39,942 nt of DNA from Nitrobacter winogradskyi (GTDB lineage: Bacteria; Pseudomonadota; Alphaproteobacteria; Rhizobiales; Xanthobacteraceae): contig NZ_BJNF01000088.1 in assembly GCF_006539545.1 (NCBI RefSeq), positions 1-39,942 of the forward strand, read 5' to 3'. Positions 9,359-16,928 of this stretch are shown in pieces. The notes under the pieces are model-generated. The model did no database searches. It saw nothing but the letters and a program-made list of their open reading frames with translations, and was not told the origin of the DNA. Numbering within the stretch: the stretch's first letter is position 1; the number at the start of each line of letters is the position of its first letter. Made by a program: the position numbers and the translations under genes.

Positions 9359-10653
9359 GCTGCTGCCCGCCGGTTGCGGTCGGGTCGGATCCCGCAAGCG
9401 ACCTGTTCGGCTTCGTCTTTAGCGTAGGTCTCCCAGCGCTGGATAATCCGATCACAATAAATCGGATCGTATTCGCAGACGCAGGCTCGGCGCCCTGTTT
9501 TGTGAGATGCAATAAGGGTCGATCCGCTGCCCCCAAACAAATCCAGGACGATGCCGCCGCGCGACGAGACGTCCTTAATCGCGTCAGCTATCATCGCGAC
9601 TGGCTTCACCGTCGGATGCAGCGCCAGCTCGTCGAGCCGTCCGGCTTTCATGGTATTGACGCCGCGATACTCCCAGACATTGGTACGGTAGCGTCCGTGC
9701 TGGCCGAGCTCAAAGTGGTTGTGGTGGGGGGCGGTCCCATTCTTGAAGGCAAATATCAGCTCATGCCTCGACCGGTAGAATGTGCCCATTCCGCCATTGT
9801 CCTTGGCCCACACGATCAGATTTTTGAGTTCGGTGTAGATGCCGTCGCCCGCCTTCAGCATCTCCGCCATGTGGCGCCAATCCATGCAAATGTAATGGAT
9901 CGAACCATCGATGGAGTGGCGGGTGAGATTGCCGAAGCTTGCCTTGAGAAAACTGGTAAACTCCGATTCCGACATCTCTCCTGATGCCATCGCGAACTCG
10001 CGATGCCGGATTGAACCGAGGCCGCCGACGTTGCCGTCGATCCGAACATTGTAGGGTGGATCGGTAAAAACCATCTGGGCCTGCTCTGGACCCATGAGGG
10101 TGGCCACGGTGTCGGGATCGCGAGCATCCCCACAGATCAGCCGATGAGATCCCAATTGCCAGATATCGCCGCGATGACAGCGCAACGGCGCCTCGAGCGG
10201 CAATAAGTCCTCGGCAGGATCTCCGGCTTCTTCCGGTATCATGCCATCGACAAGGCTGTCGATTTCCGCCACCGCAAACCCGGTCAGCGTAAGATCAAAG
10301 TCAAGGTCGAGCTCGCTTAACGCTTTGAGCTCTTCCGCCAGGATTTCTTCGTCCCAACCGGCATTCAGCGCCAGCTTGTTGTCGGCAATGACGTAGGCCC
10401 GTTTCTCCGCTGCGGTCATCGATTCAAGTCTGATGCAGGGTACCTCGCTCATGGAAAGCAGTTCAGCGGCAGCAACCCGTCCATGACCAGCGAGAATAAA
10501 ATTTTCACGATCGACCAGCACCGGATTGGTAAAGCCAAACCTGCGGATGCTGTCGGCGATTTGCCGAACCTGTTTCCGCGAATGGGTTCGTGCGTTGCGC
10601 TGCCACGGGCGAAGCACGCCGATCGGCAGATATTCAAGTTGAGCTTTCGACAT
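9355..10653 (-). CDS. ParB-domain DNA methyltransferase (N4/N6 type)
   Basis: A 432-residue fusion. Residues about 5-95 form a ParB/Sulfiredoxin-like N-terminal domain (PVLVDRENFILAGHGRVAAAELL, with the GHGR motif at 56-59). The C-terminal half is an amino-DNA methylase: DPPYN at 198-202, HPTVKP at 346-351, and the SAM-binding loop LFGGSGST at 372-379. The order of the catalytic motif before the SAM motif places it in the beta class. The ATG at 10653 has a GGAAGGG site; an upstream TTG lies inside that site and is rejected. No restriction enzyme is next to it, so it looks like an orphan, phage- or element-type methylase. It is divergent from the XRE gene. Confidence 0.92.
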   Translation of the reverse strand: MSKAQLEYLPIGVLRPWQRNARTHSRKQVRQIADSIRRFGFTNPVLVDRENFILAGHGRVAAAELLSMSEVPCIRLESMTAAEKRAYVIADNKLALNAGWDEEILAEELKALSELDLDFDLTLTGFAVAEIDSLVDGMIPEEAGDPAEDLLPLEAPLRCHRGDIWQLGSHRLICGDARDPDTVATLMGPEQAQMVFTDPPYNVRIDGNVGGLGSIRHREFAMASGEMSESEFTSFLKASFGNLTRHSIDGSIHYICMDWRHMAEMLKAGDGIYTELKNLIVWAKDNGGMGTFYRSRHELIFAFKNGTAPHHNHFELGQHGRYRTNVWEYRGVNTMKAGRLDELALHPTVKPVAMIADAIKDVSSRGGIVLDLFGGSGSTLIASHKTGRRACVCEYDPIYCDRIIQRWETYAKDEAEQVACGIRPDRNRRAAA

Positions 10654-10675
10654 GGAAGTCCCTTCCAAACAATAA

Positions 10676-10734
10676 CGATATCGTAAGATATATAAAACGA
10701 TCCGGTTTTACAATACCCTCACGCTTACGTAAGC
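10676..10734. promoter_or_regulatory. operator candidates in the divergent promoter
   Basis: The 116-base gap between the methylase and the XRE gene contains ATATC-GTAA-GATAT (10678-10691) and the perfect palindrome GCTTACGTAAGC (10723-10734), with a lone TTTTAC between them. All share GTAA/TTAC half-sites. They are plausible binding sites for the adjacent repressor, controlling both directions. Confidence 0.5.
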
Positions 10735-10769
10735 TATGATGAACAGAAACTTCTAGATCGAGAGCAAAG

Positions 10770-11099
10770 ATGAGTAGTTTGGCAACGCGCGTAGCAAAGC
10801 TGCGCAGATCGAAAGACCAATCATTGCAAGATGTTGCCGAGGCGGTCGGAGTTTCGAAGGCTCATATCTGGGAATTGGAAAAGGGCAGGGCGGACAATCC
10901 ATCTATGGCCTTGGTGACGCGCTTGGCCGACCATTTCGGGGTGTCGGTGGCGTTTCTGGTCGGGGAAGATGTCGAGTCATCAGATGCCGATCGGCAACTC
11001 CAGCGAATGTTCAGACAAGCTCAGCAGCTCGATGCCGGCGAGCGCGCAATCCTTGACGACATGATGAAGTCGTTGCTTAAGCGCAGGACGAAAGGATGA
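10770..11099 (+). CDS. XRE-family transcriptional regulator
   Basis: A 109-residue protein with a Cro/C1-type helix-turn-helix at residues 5-60 (LATRVAKLRRSKDQSLQDVA, VSKAHIWELEKGRA, LVTRLADHFGVSVAFL) and a helical C-terminal tail. Its stop overlaps the start of the protease gene as ATGA, so the two are coupled. This pairing is the ImmR-ImmA layout of mobile elements, in which the protease inactivates the repressor. It probably controls itself and the divergent methylase through the GTAA/TTAC palindromes between them. Confidence 0.9.
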   Translation: MSSLATRVAKLRRSKDQSLQDVAEAVGVSKAHIWELEKGRADNPSMALVTRLADHFGVSVAFLVGEDVESSDADRQLQRMFRQAQQLDAGERAILDDMMKSLLKRRTKG

Positions 11100-11962
11100 G
11101 GGTCACACTTGACCGTATGGCCATCGAGGACGTGGGGCTAAATCCGCAACGGTTGGCGGAAGCCATCCATGACCAATTGGCCAAGATTGACGGGGCCGTG
11201 CCCATTTACGAGATTGCCGCGGCTCTCGATATCGATGAAGTTCGCGAGCAGCCCCTTTGCAATCTTGAAGCCGCGCTGGTCACGACGCCGGAACGCGACC
11301 GCGGCAGCATACTGTTGAATTCAAGATCGAACCGGCAACGAAGGCGATTCAGCTTAAGTCACGAACTCTTACACTTTCTCAATCCGACCCACGAGCAAAT
11401 TTCAATAGACGGCTTCCGATGTACCCGTCAGGATATGAGGCTATCCAGCGGAGACAGGATCGCTGACCGTCACCGGCGGCAGGAAAGCGAGGCCAACTCC
11501 TTCGCTATCGAACTTCTCACCCCCCGATACCGTCTGAAGCCGTTCCTGCGCGGCGCAACGGACTTGGCTCACGTGGTGGCGATGGCAAAAGAATTCGACA
11601 TCAGCCGAGAGGCGGCTGCCCGACGTTTCGTCGAGTTGCATCCGGAAGATCTCGCCGCCGTCTTCTGCAAAGACAGCCGTTTTGTGTATGCTGCCTGTGG
11701 CCGGGATTTTCCACGCCTTTCAATCACTGCGGGCGAACAATGCGACCTGGGACAGGCCGTTCAAGGAACGATCTCTAGCTTCGATGAAGTCGCGCCGGAT
11801 GATTGGCTCCATGCTGCCCAGCCTGCCTGCGAATTGTCAGCTCAGACCCTGTGGCAGGCTAACGGGCGCTCGATCACGCTGTTGCGTGCCCGCCAGTCTG
11901 ACGACGATGGGCCGGGCTTCGATGACACCTTCGAACGGTTCACCGGCGGACTAAGTCGATAA
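11096..11962 (+). CDS. ImmA/IrrE-family metalloprotease
   Basis: A 288-residue protein with the zinc motif HELLH at residues 89-93 in FSLSHELLHFL, and the third-ligand helix QESEANSFAIELLTP at about 129-143, as in the ImmA/IrrE (DUF955) family. Such enzymes cut the partner XRE repressor upon DNA damage or another signal. The C-terminal 100 residues probably form a sensor domain. Start ATG 11096 overlaps the repressor stop, with GAAAGG just before. The gene ends against an IS66 remnant. Confidence 0.9.
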   Translation: MRVTLDRMAIEDVGLNPQRLAEAIHDQLAKIDGAVPIYEIAAALDIDEVREQPLCNLEAALVTTPERDRGSILLNSRSNRQRRRFSLSHELLHFLNPTHEQISIDGFRCTRQDMRLSSGDRIADRHRRQESEANSFAIELLTPRYRLKPFLRGATDLAHVVAMAKEFDISREAAARRFVELHPEDLAAVFCKDSRFVYAACGRDFPRLSITAGEQCDLGQAVQGTISSFDEVAPDDWLHAAQPACELSAQTLWQANGRSITLLRARQSDDDGPGFDDTFERFTGGLSR

Positions 11963-11964
11963 AA

Positions 11965-12172
11965 CGGCAGCTTGCACTGGAGCAGAGTGAGGTGCGAGCC
12001 GGTCTTCATTGTCGCGATCAGCGGCAGCGACCTGATTGGCGCATGCTCCGTCCGGCATCGGCGGTGTGAGCGCGCCTGGTCATTTCGATCGCGTTGAGTT
12101 CGGTGAGGCGCTGCACCCTCAGTCGCGATGGGCGAGCCGGTTGCCTGCTGCAGCTCATAGAACTTCGTCATG
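11965..12172 (-). pseudogene. IS66 tnpC internal fragment
   Basis: The minus strand reads TKFYELQQATGSPIATE, then in another frame VQRLTELNAIEMTRRAHTAD, then RSLPLIATMKT. These follow in order the segment KFYEVQQATASPVATEALRR to SLPLVTAMKAW of the intact TnpC encoded at 13605-15146, but with at least two frameshifts and clear divergence. It is therefore an older copy. It breaks off beside the end of the protease gene, with no terminal repeat found there. Confidence 0.8.
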
Positions 12173-12401
12173 TATGGGCCCCGCAGGCTGCTCCTGCAGC
12201 CGGGCAAGGCGCCTTTCAAGTTTCTCTCGAGAAAAGAAAATCGCGCCGTCAAGCCGGGGCGGCTCATAATAGATTGCGGCCATGCCCATGGTACGCAATC
12301 GGTGGGTGACAACGCTTCATCTTTCCGCGCTGCAGCGCGCCAATGGATGACAAGAGAGATCGGTGAATATCGCCAGCGTCCCGGAGGTGGTCGTGTATCG
12401 C

Positions 12402-12662
12402 CTAGAGCGCGCCTCGGCGACGAGCTACCATGCTGTAAGCAAACAAGACCACGATCGCGCCTACGACCGCGCCGATCAGGCCCGCGCCCTCACCCGGACG
12501 ATACCAGCCGAGCGCTTGCCCTAGAAACGTCGCAACAAAGGCGCCGACGATGCCGAGTATCGTTGTGAGGATGAAACCCGAGGGCTCGTTGTCTCCGGGC
12601 ATGATGAACTTCGCTATCACACCCGCCACGAAGCCAATAATGATCGTCCAGATAATACCCAT
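12402..12662 (-). CDS. GlsB/YeaQ/YmgE-type stress membrane protein
   Basis: An 86-residue inner-membrane protein with three hydrophobic helices (IIWTIIIGFVAGVIAKF, GFILTTILGIVGAFVATFLG, GLIGAVVGAIVVLFAYSM) and the conserved IMPGD and glycine-rich turns of the transglycosylase-associated/GlsB family. Members respond to general or envelope stress; their molecular role is not known. Start ATG has AGGA six bases upstream. It lies eight bases after the YidB-like gene on the same strand, a likely operon. Confidence 0.9.
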   Translation of the reverse strand: MGIIWTIIIGFVAGVIAKFIMPGDNEPSGFILTTILGIVGAFVATFLGQALGWYRPGEGAGLIGAVVGAIVVLFAYSMVARRRGAL

Positions 12663-12670
12663 GTCAAATC

Positions 12671-13132
12671 CTAGTTCGGAAGACGCCCGTCGGGCGTATA
12701 CTGGTCGACGGCGGATGGAAGTTCCCGTGAAAGCCTCGCCAGCAGCTCTTCTTGCGACAGGCCGGTTTGCTGTTCCAGCGCGGCTAAAACATCCGCGCCA
12801 ATCGCCTGTTTCAGTTGCGGCGCGGGAAGCTCCTTGTTCGGGCCCTTATTTATCCAGGACTCGGCGGCCTCTCCCTGACCGTTCTGCTTGAAGCGTTCGA
12901 GCAACTCGCCCAATCCGCCGCCCAGCAGGCCACCAACGCCACCACCCCCGGCAAGCGTACCGCCTAGATTGCCGAGCAGGCCGCCCAAGGGACCTTGCTG
13001 GTTGCCGGCGCCTGGCTGCGCGGTGTTGCCGGTCGCACCTTTCAGCAAGTCGGCAAGCTTGTCCCTGTTCTGGTAGCCCGCCAAGGCGAGCAAACCCAAT
13101 AGCGCGGTCATCGATGGCATTCCGCGGGACAT
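12671..13132 (-). CDS. YidB-family (DUF937) protein
   Basis: A 153-residue protein with a helical N-terminus ([23 protein letters not shown]), a long glycine-rich hinge (about residues 40-75, [19 protein letters not shown]), and the family C-terminal domain ([49 protein letters not shown]). Role unknown. The start has GAGGAG with six-base spacing. Together with the GlsB-like gene it forms a two-gene unit between two pieces of a decayed IS66. Confidence 0.88.
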   Translation of the reverse strand: MSRGMPSMTALLGLLALAGYQNRDKLADLLKGATGNTAQPGAGNQQGPLGGLLGNLGGTLAGGGGVGGLLGGGLGELLERFKQNGQGEAAESWINKGPNKELPAPQLKQAIGADVLAALEQQTGLSQEELLARLSRELPSAVDQYTPDGRLPN

Positions 13133-13199
13133 AAAAATCTCCTCTAACTCATTGCGCCTTTAACGTTCCACTTCCTGCCGAGTTCCGCGGTAGCCGTCA

Positions 13200-13577
13200 G
13201 ATGCTTCTTTCGCCGTCGGGATTTCTCCATTGGAGAAGCCGGCTCCGAGAAGCCAGTCGACGATCATGCTGTCGGTTAGTAACGCCGAACGAAAGCCGCC
13301 TAGAGAAGTTCGGACGAGGGGCTGCGGTTCTGCTTTGAACCTCACCCGCCAATTGCCGACGCCTTGAGCGGGGAATCCCGTGCGCCTCGCAATACTCTTG
13401 CTGGCTCAATTAGTTCTGCTTCCAGGCCTCGTGATGTGCTGGCCAAAACGCCTCGCCGTACCGAACACGAGCCCGCTTCTGTTCGCCATCTGGTTCTTTC
13501 CTCATCTGCAAATCAAGGTGAGAACAGATCGCATCCGGTACCAATCAAACAAGTGTGCGAGAAATGGACGCTTTAGC
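13200..13577 (-). pseudogene. IS66 tnpA remnant with terminal repeat
   Basis: The minus strand reads FWPAHHEAWKQN, a stop, LSQQEYCEAHGIP, then after a frame change VGNWRVRFKAEPQPLV. This parallels FWRAHHEAWKRS, LNQRQYCEAQGIP and FGNWRSLFKVEPQP of the intact TnpA at 15574-16095. Downstream in the same order, AACAGATCG and then GTGCGAGAAATGGACGCTT (13552-13573) match the right end of the intact element. So this is the right end of an older IS66, touching the left end of the younger one. Confidence 0.8.
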
Positions 13578-13604
13578 GTAAGCGTCTATTCCTGACACGT
13601 CATC

Positions 13605-15146
13605 TTAGTTGAGGATAGTTGCCGGGCGCCAGTTCCATGGCAAGAGCTGATCGAGCCGGCTCATGGGATGACCTGCCGACATGCGTTCAAGGATGTCCTT
13701 GAGATAGGTGAAGGGCTCGACGTCATTTAGCTTTGCCGTGGTGATGAGGGAGCAGACTGTGGCCCAGCGCTGAGCCCCGCCATCTGATCCGGCGAACAGG
13801 TGGTTCTTTCGTCCGAGCGTGACCGGACGAATGGCGCGTTCGACGGTGTTGGTGTCGAGCTCGATGCGGCCGTCATTGAGGAAGCAGCAAAGAGCATCCC
13901 AGCGGCTTAGGGCATAGCGAGTGGCATCGGCGAGCCCGCCGCGCGGCGGGATTTGGGCGAGTTGCATTTCGAGCCATGCTTTCATCGCCGTGACCAGAGG
14001 CAACGACTTTGATCGACGCATGCTTTGCCGTGCTTCCGCGGTCTGGCCGCGGATGGCGGCCTCGATCACGTAAAGCTCGGCGACGCGTCGCAGCGCTTCG
14101 GTCGCGACAGGCGAGGCGGTCGCCTGCTGCACCTCGTAGAACTTCCGCCTGGCGTGAGCCCAACAAGCTGCGAGCTGGATGGTGCCGCCGTCGCGAAGCC
14201 GATCGAACCCGGGATAACCGTCGACCTGAACGATGCCGCTGAAGTTGGCCAGATGAGCAGCGGGACGCTCAGCCTTGCGATCCGGACTGTAGAGATAGAC
14301 CGCGGCTGGCGGATCCGGTCCGTTCCAAGGCCGGTCATCGCGGGCGTACACCCACAACCGGCCAGTTTTGGTGCGGCCGCGGCCGGGATCGAGTACCGGG
14401 ATAGGCGTGTCGTCGGCGAACAGTTTCTGCGATGCAAAGATGTGTTCAGCGAGCTTGGATTGAAGGGGCTCCAGCCACCAGCAGGCGCCGCCGATCCAGT
14501 TCGCCAAGGTCGAGCGGTCCAACGTGACGCCCTGCCGGGCGAAGATCTGGCTCTGCCTGTAAAGCGGGAGGTGATCGCAGTATTTGGAGACCAGAACATG
14601 GGAGAGCAGAGCCGGGGAGGCCAGCCCTTTGGCGATCGGCCGCTCTGGTGCTGGCGCTTGATGGATAGTCCCGCAGGCCCGACAGCCATAGCGCGGCCGG
14701 CAGATTCGGATGACCCGCAGCCGCGCCGGTACATGGTCGAGCATCTCGCTCGTCGTTTCGCCGATCAGGTGCAGTATGCCGCCGCAACACGGGCAGGTTT
14801 GATGCTCAACATCGAGCCTGACATCCTCGCGGGGCAAGTGCACCGGCAGGCTCGGGCGCTCGCTTTGGGGCCTCGGGGGACGGCTCTCGGCTGGCGGAGG
14901 CGGAAGGCTAGTTTCGACGTGCGCAAGATCGGCGTTGAGGTCTTCGAAGCCGAGTTGCAACTGCTCGTCATCGAGCCGCTCAGCCCGGCGGCCGTACTGG
15001 TTGCGCTGCAGCCTCTTGATGATGAGATTGAGCCGTTCGATCTCGGCCTTCGCCTTGCTGAGGCTGATGCGCTCGGCTACAAGCGAACGCACCAGCTTTT
15101 GCAGCGTCTCCACGTCGTCGGGCAGTGCGGCGAGATCGACGTTCAT
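13605..15146 (-). CDS. tnpC: IS66 transposase TnpC
   Basis: A 513-residue transposase. Residues 1-50 form a leucine-rich coiled coil (LQKLVRSLVAERISLSKAKA, IERLNLIIKRLQ), followed by RNQYGRRAE, the IS66 zinc-finger region (CPCCGG, then YGCRACG), the central domain with KLFADDTPIPV and GIVQVDGYPGF carrying candidate catalytic aspartates, and NTVERAIRP with the catalytic glutamate. The C-terminal segment (LFAGSDGGAQRWATVCSLI, AKLNDVEPFTYL) is complete. It acts on the element ends together with TnpA and TnpB. Confidence 0.95.
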   Translation of the reverse strand: MNVDLAALPDDVETLQKLVRSLVAERISLSKAKAEIERLNLIIKRLQRNQYGRRAERLDDEQLQLGFEDLNADLAHVETSLPPPPAESRPPRPQSERPSLPVHLPREDVRLDVEHQTCPCCGGILHLIGETTSEMLDHVPARLRVIRICRPRYGCRACGTIHQAPAPERPIAKGLASPALLSHVLVSKYCDHLPLYRQSQIFARQGVTLDRSTLANWIGGACWWLEPLQSKLAEHIFASQKLFADDTPIPVLDPGRGRTKTGRLWVYARDDRPWNGPDPPAAVYLYSPDRKAERPAAHLANFSGIVQVDGYPGFDRLRDGGTIQLAACWAHARRKFYEVQQATASPVATEALRRVAELYVIEAAIRGQTAEARQSMRRSKSLPLVTAMKAWLEMQLAQIPPRGGLADATRYALSRWDALCCFLNDGRIELDTNTVERAIRPVTLGRKNHLFAGSDGGAQRWATVCSLITTAKLNDVEPFTYLKDILERMSAGHPMSRLDQLLPWNWRPATILN

Positions 15147-15217
15147 ACGAGAAGAATCTAACTGACTCGCACCGTTCTCGCCGCATTTCTTGCATCATCG
15201 AGTCAATCGGTCGCAGA

Positions 15218-15577
15218 TCATCCGGCAATTGCCGGACGCCAGCGTTGCTCAGGCGCGCGCCAATCGACACCTTCGATCAGCAGCGACAGCTGTGCTGAGG
15301 TCAACGACAGCGTTTCGCCAGGCGCAATGCTCGGCGGCCACAGAAAGACACCATGCTCGAGCCGTTTTGTGAACAGGCAGAAGCCGGTGCCATCCCAGTA
15401 GATGATCTTGATAAGGTTGGCCCTGGTGCGACCTCGGAAGACAAACAGATGTCCGGTAAATGGATCCTGGTGCAGGACGCCTTGCACCAGCATCGCGAGA
15501 CCGTCGATGCCTTTGCGCATATCGATGTAGCCCAGAGCCAGGTGCACCTTTACGTTTGGAGGAAGCAAGGCCGTCAT
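15218..15577 (-). CDS. tnpB: IS66 accessory protein TnpB
   Basis: A 119-residue protein starting MTALLPPNVKVHLALGYIDM. It contains the family core RKGIDGLAMLVQ, LFVFRGRTRANLIKIIYWDGTGFC and KRLEHGVFLWP. It is needed for IS66 transposition, with an unclear mechanism. Its ATG overlaps the tnpA stop as ATGA. The frame is open further upstream to 15670, but that overlaps tnpA and is rejected. Confidence 0.95.
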   Translation of the reverse strand: MTALLPPNVKVHLALGYIDMRKGIDGLAMLVQGVLHQDPFTGHLFVFRGRTRANLIKIIYWDGTGFCLFTKRLEHGVFLWPPSIAPGETLSLTSAQLSLLIEGVDWRAPEQRWRPAIAG

Positions 15578-16095
15578 GGCATGGCCCTCTCGGCCGCAGG
15601 TGTCGCTCCGTCGGCGATCTGCACAGTGACGAAGCCCAGCTCTTTCGCTGCGGCAACGTCCTGCTTCCATCGGCGCAGAACGCGCGGAGCGATGCCGTAG
15701 CGGCGCGAGATCTCGCTGCCGCTCGCACCGGACCGTATCATCTCTTCAAGAATCCAACGCTTGTCGGCTTCGCTGAACCGTCGCCGATGCCCTTCACGTG
15801 GTCTTGGAACAATGGGCTCCGCTGCCGCCGAGGAGGGATAAGACCCCGGACTTACGAGGGGACTTAACGGCGGACTAAGGGGAGGACTTAAGGGGCGTCG
15901 TCGATACAACAGCTTCCGCTTGGGCGGCTGTGGCTCCACTTTAAACAACGATCGCCAGTTGCCAAACGCCTTGAGCGGAATGCCTTGCGCTTCACAATAT
16001 TGACGTTGATTCAAGTCGCTACGCTTCCAGGCCTCGTGATGTGCCCGCCAAAAATCCTCGCCTTGACGCCTCCACCCTCGATGTTCGCTCGTCAT
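15574..16095 (-). CDS. tnpA: IS66 accessory protein TnpA
   Basis: A 173-residue protein. The N-terminal half resembles the DNA-associated region FWRAHHEAWKRSDLNQRQYC. The C-terminal half (FSEADKRWILEEMIRSGASG, ISRRYGIAPRVLRRWKQD) is an HTH_Tnp_IS66/IS3-type helix-turn-helix for end recognition. Between them is a proline-serine run (PLSPPLSPPLSPLVSPG, about residues 69-85) encoded by a short imperfect DNA repeat near 15860-15900, probably a flexible linker that varies between copies. First gene of the element. Confidence 0.93.
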   Translation of the reverse strand: MTSEHRGWRRQGEDFWRAHHEAWKRSDLNQRQYCEAQGIPLKAFGNWRSLFKVEPQPPKRKLLYRRRPLSPPLSPPLSPLVSPGSYPSSAAAEPIVPRPREGHRRRFSEADKRWILEEMIRSGASGSEISRRYGIAPRVLRRWKQDVAAAKELGFVTVQIADGATPAAERAMP

Positions 16096-16182
16096 GCTGT
16101 TCTCTCCATCTTCAAATTGAAGACAGGAACAGATCGGGGTCGCTAACGATCGAACAAGGGTGCGAGAAATGGACGCTTACGC

Positions 16183-16355
16183 ATTCCCTGATCCGTTGCT
16201 CAAAATTCCCTGCTCCGAGCCTTCAAATTCCCTGCTCGGCAAAACAGGGAATTGACCCGCAAACCCTTTGAATCCTTGTGCGAATAGCTGGTCTGTTAGG
16301 CCATCCCCGCCGAGATTTCGCAAAATTCCCTGTTATTTTCCCTGCTAGCAGGGAA
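16183..16355. repeat. cluster of ATTCCCTG palindromic repeats
   Basis: The octamer ATTCCCTG or its complement recurs at 16183, 16205, 16227, 16245 and 16325, plus TTCCCTG at 16338. Two copies form an inverted repeat (AATTCCCTG at 16226-16234 and CAGGGAATT at 16245-16253). The perfect 18-base palindrome TTCCCTGCTAGCAGGGAA occupies 16338-16355. The cluster starts immediately outside the IS66 right end. Confidence 0.75.
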
Positions 16356-16483
16356 TATGCGCGCCGAGACTCGTTCGCATCCGACTGCCTCCGCCACCAA
16401 CAAAATCAATCACTTAAAGCATAGATCGGCTTTATCGGAAGGCGCTATTCCAGTCAGGGGTACGGGCCGGGGTATGGGTATTC

Positions 16484-16543
16484 ATCCGTTGCTATCCGTT
16501 ACCGTCCGCTATCATCCGTTACCGTCCGCTATCATCCGTTACG
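16484..16543 (+). repeat. 20-bp tandem repeat
   Basis: The 20-base unit ATCCGTTACCGTCCGCTATC occurs twice (16494-16513, 16514-16533), with a partial unit before (16484) and after (16534). A short variable-number repeat in non-coding DNA. Confidence 0.8.
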
Positions 16544-16928
16544 GTGGAAGGTCGCAGAGAGTAGAATCAGATCATGGGATTCGTGCGGGCAGGGTGCTCG
16601 GTAGTCAGAATATCTCGCGCGCGGCATGGCGAGGGGTGGCGGCAACCATCTCGAGTCCATTCGTTGCACAATAAACCAGCGGGCGGTGCCTGCATCAGCG
16701 AACCTGCTTCGCAATGCGCTCTACGGCCCCAATTTGATCCAGACCGGCGCATGATCGCTGGCGTTGTCTTCGCCTCTGAGTCCCAGCCCTAGTGTGAGGT
16801 CAACTCCACTCGGTATTCAGCGTTACTTGGCGTCAGCTCCGTAGTTCCTCTCGGCTGAATGCATTGCTTTCTCAAGATTGATTGAAAGCTGATTGGCTGC
16901 CGCAGCAAAGGGATCGGTGCACCACTCC
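16544..16928. other. intergenic, no gene seen
   Basis: Open frames here overlap in opposite directions and none has a ribosome site or recognisable product. It lies downstream of the ATPase gene end. Confidence 0.4.

Larger units (their letters stand above)
13578..16180 (-). mobile_element. intact IS66-family insertion sequence
   Basis: About 2.6 kb with three minus-strand genes tnpA-tnpB-tnpC. The ends are imperfect inverted repeats: the left starts GTAAGCGTCTATTCCTGAC and the right, read inward, starts GTAAGCGTCCATTTCTCGC. The first nine bases are identical. The eight bases flanking each side (GCTTTAGC and GCATTCCC) do not match, so no target duplication is visible; this may mean rearrangement after insertion next to the older IS66. 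All three genes are open. Confidence 0.88.

Noticed and set aside
8390..9427. Plus-strand 345-aa frame
   Set aside because: It is antisense to the DUF5681 gene, which has the family signature and a coupled start.
14025..15161. Plus-strand 378-aa frame
   Set aside because: It is antisense to IS66 tnpC.
16183..16543. CRISPR array
   Set aside because: The repeats are short, unevenly spaced and partly inverted; the 20-bp tandem units have no spacers.
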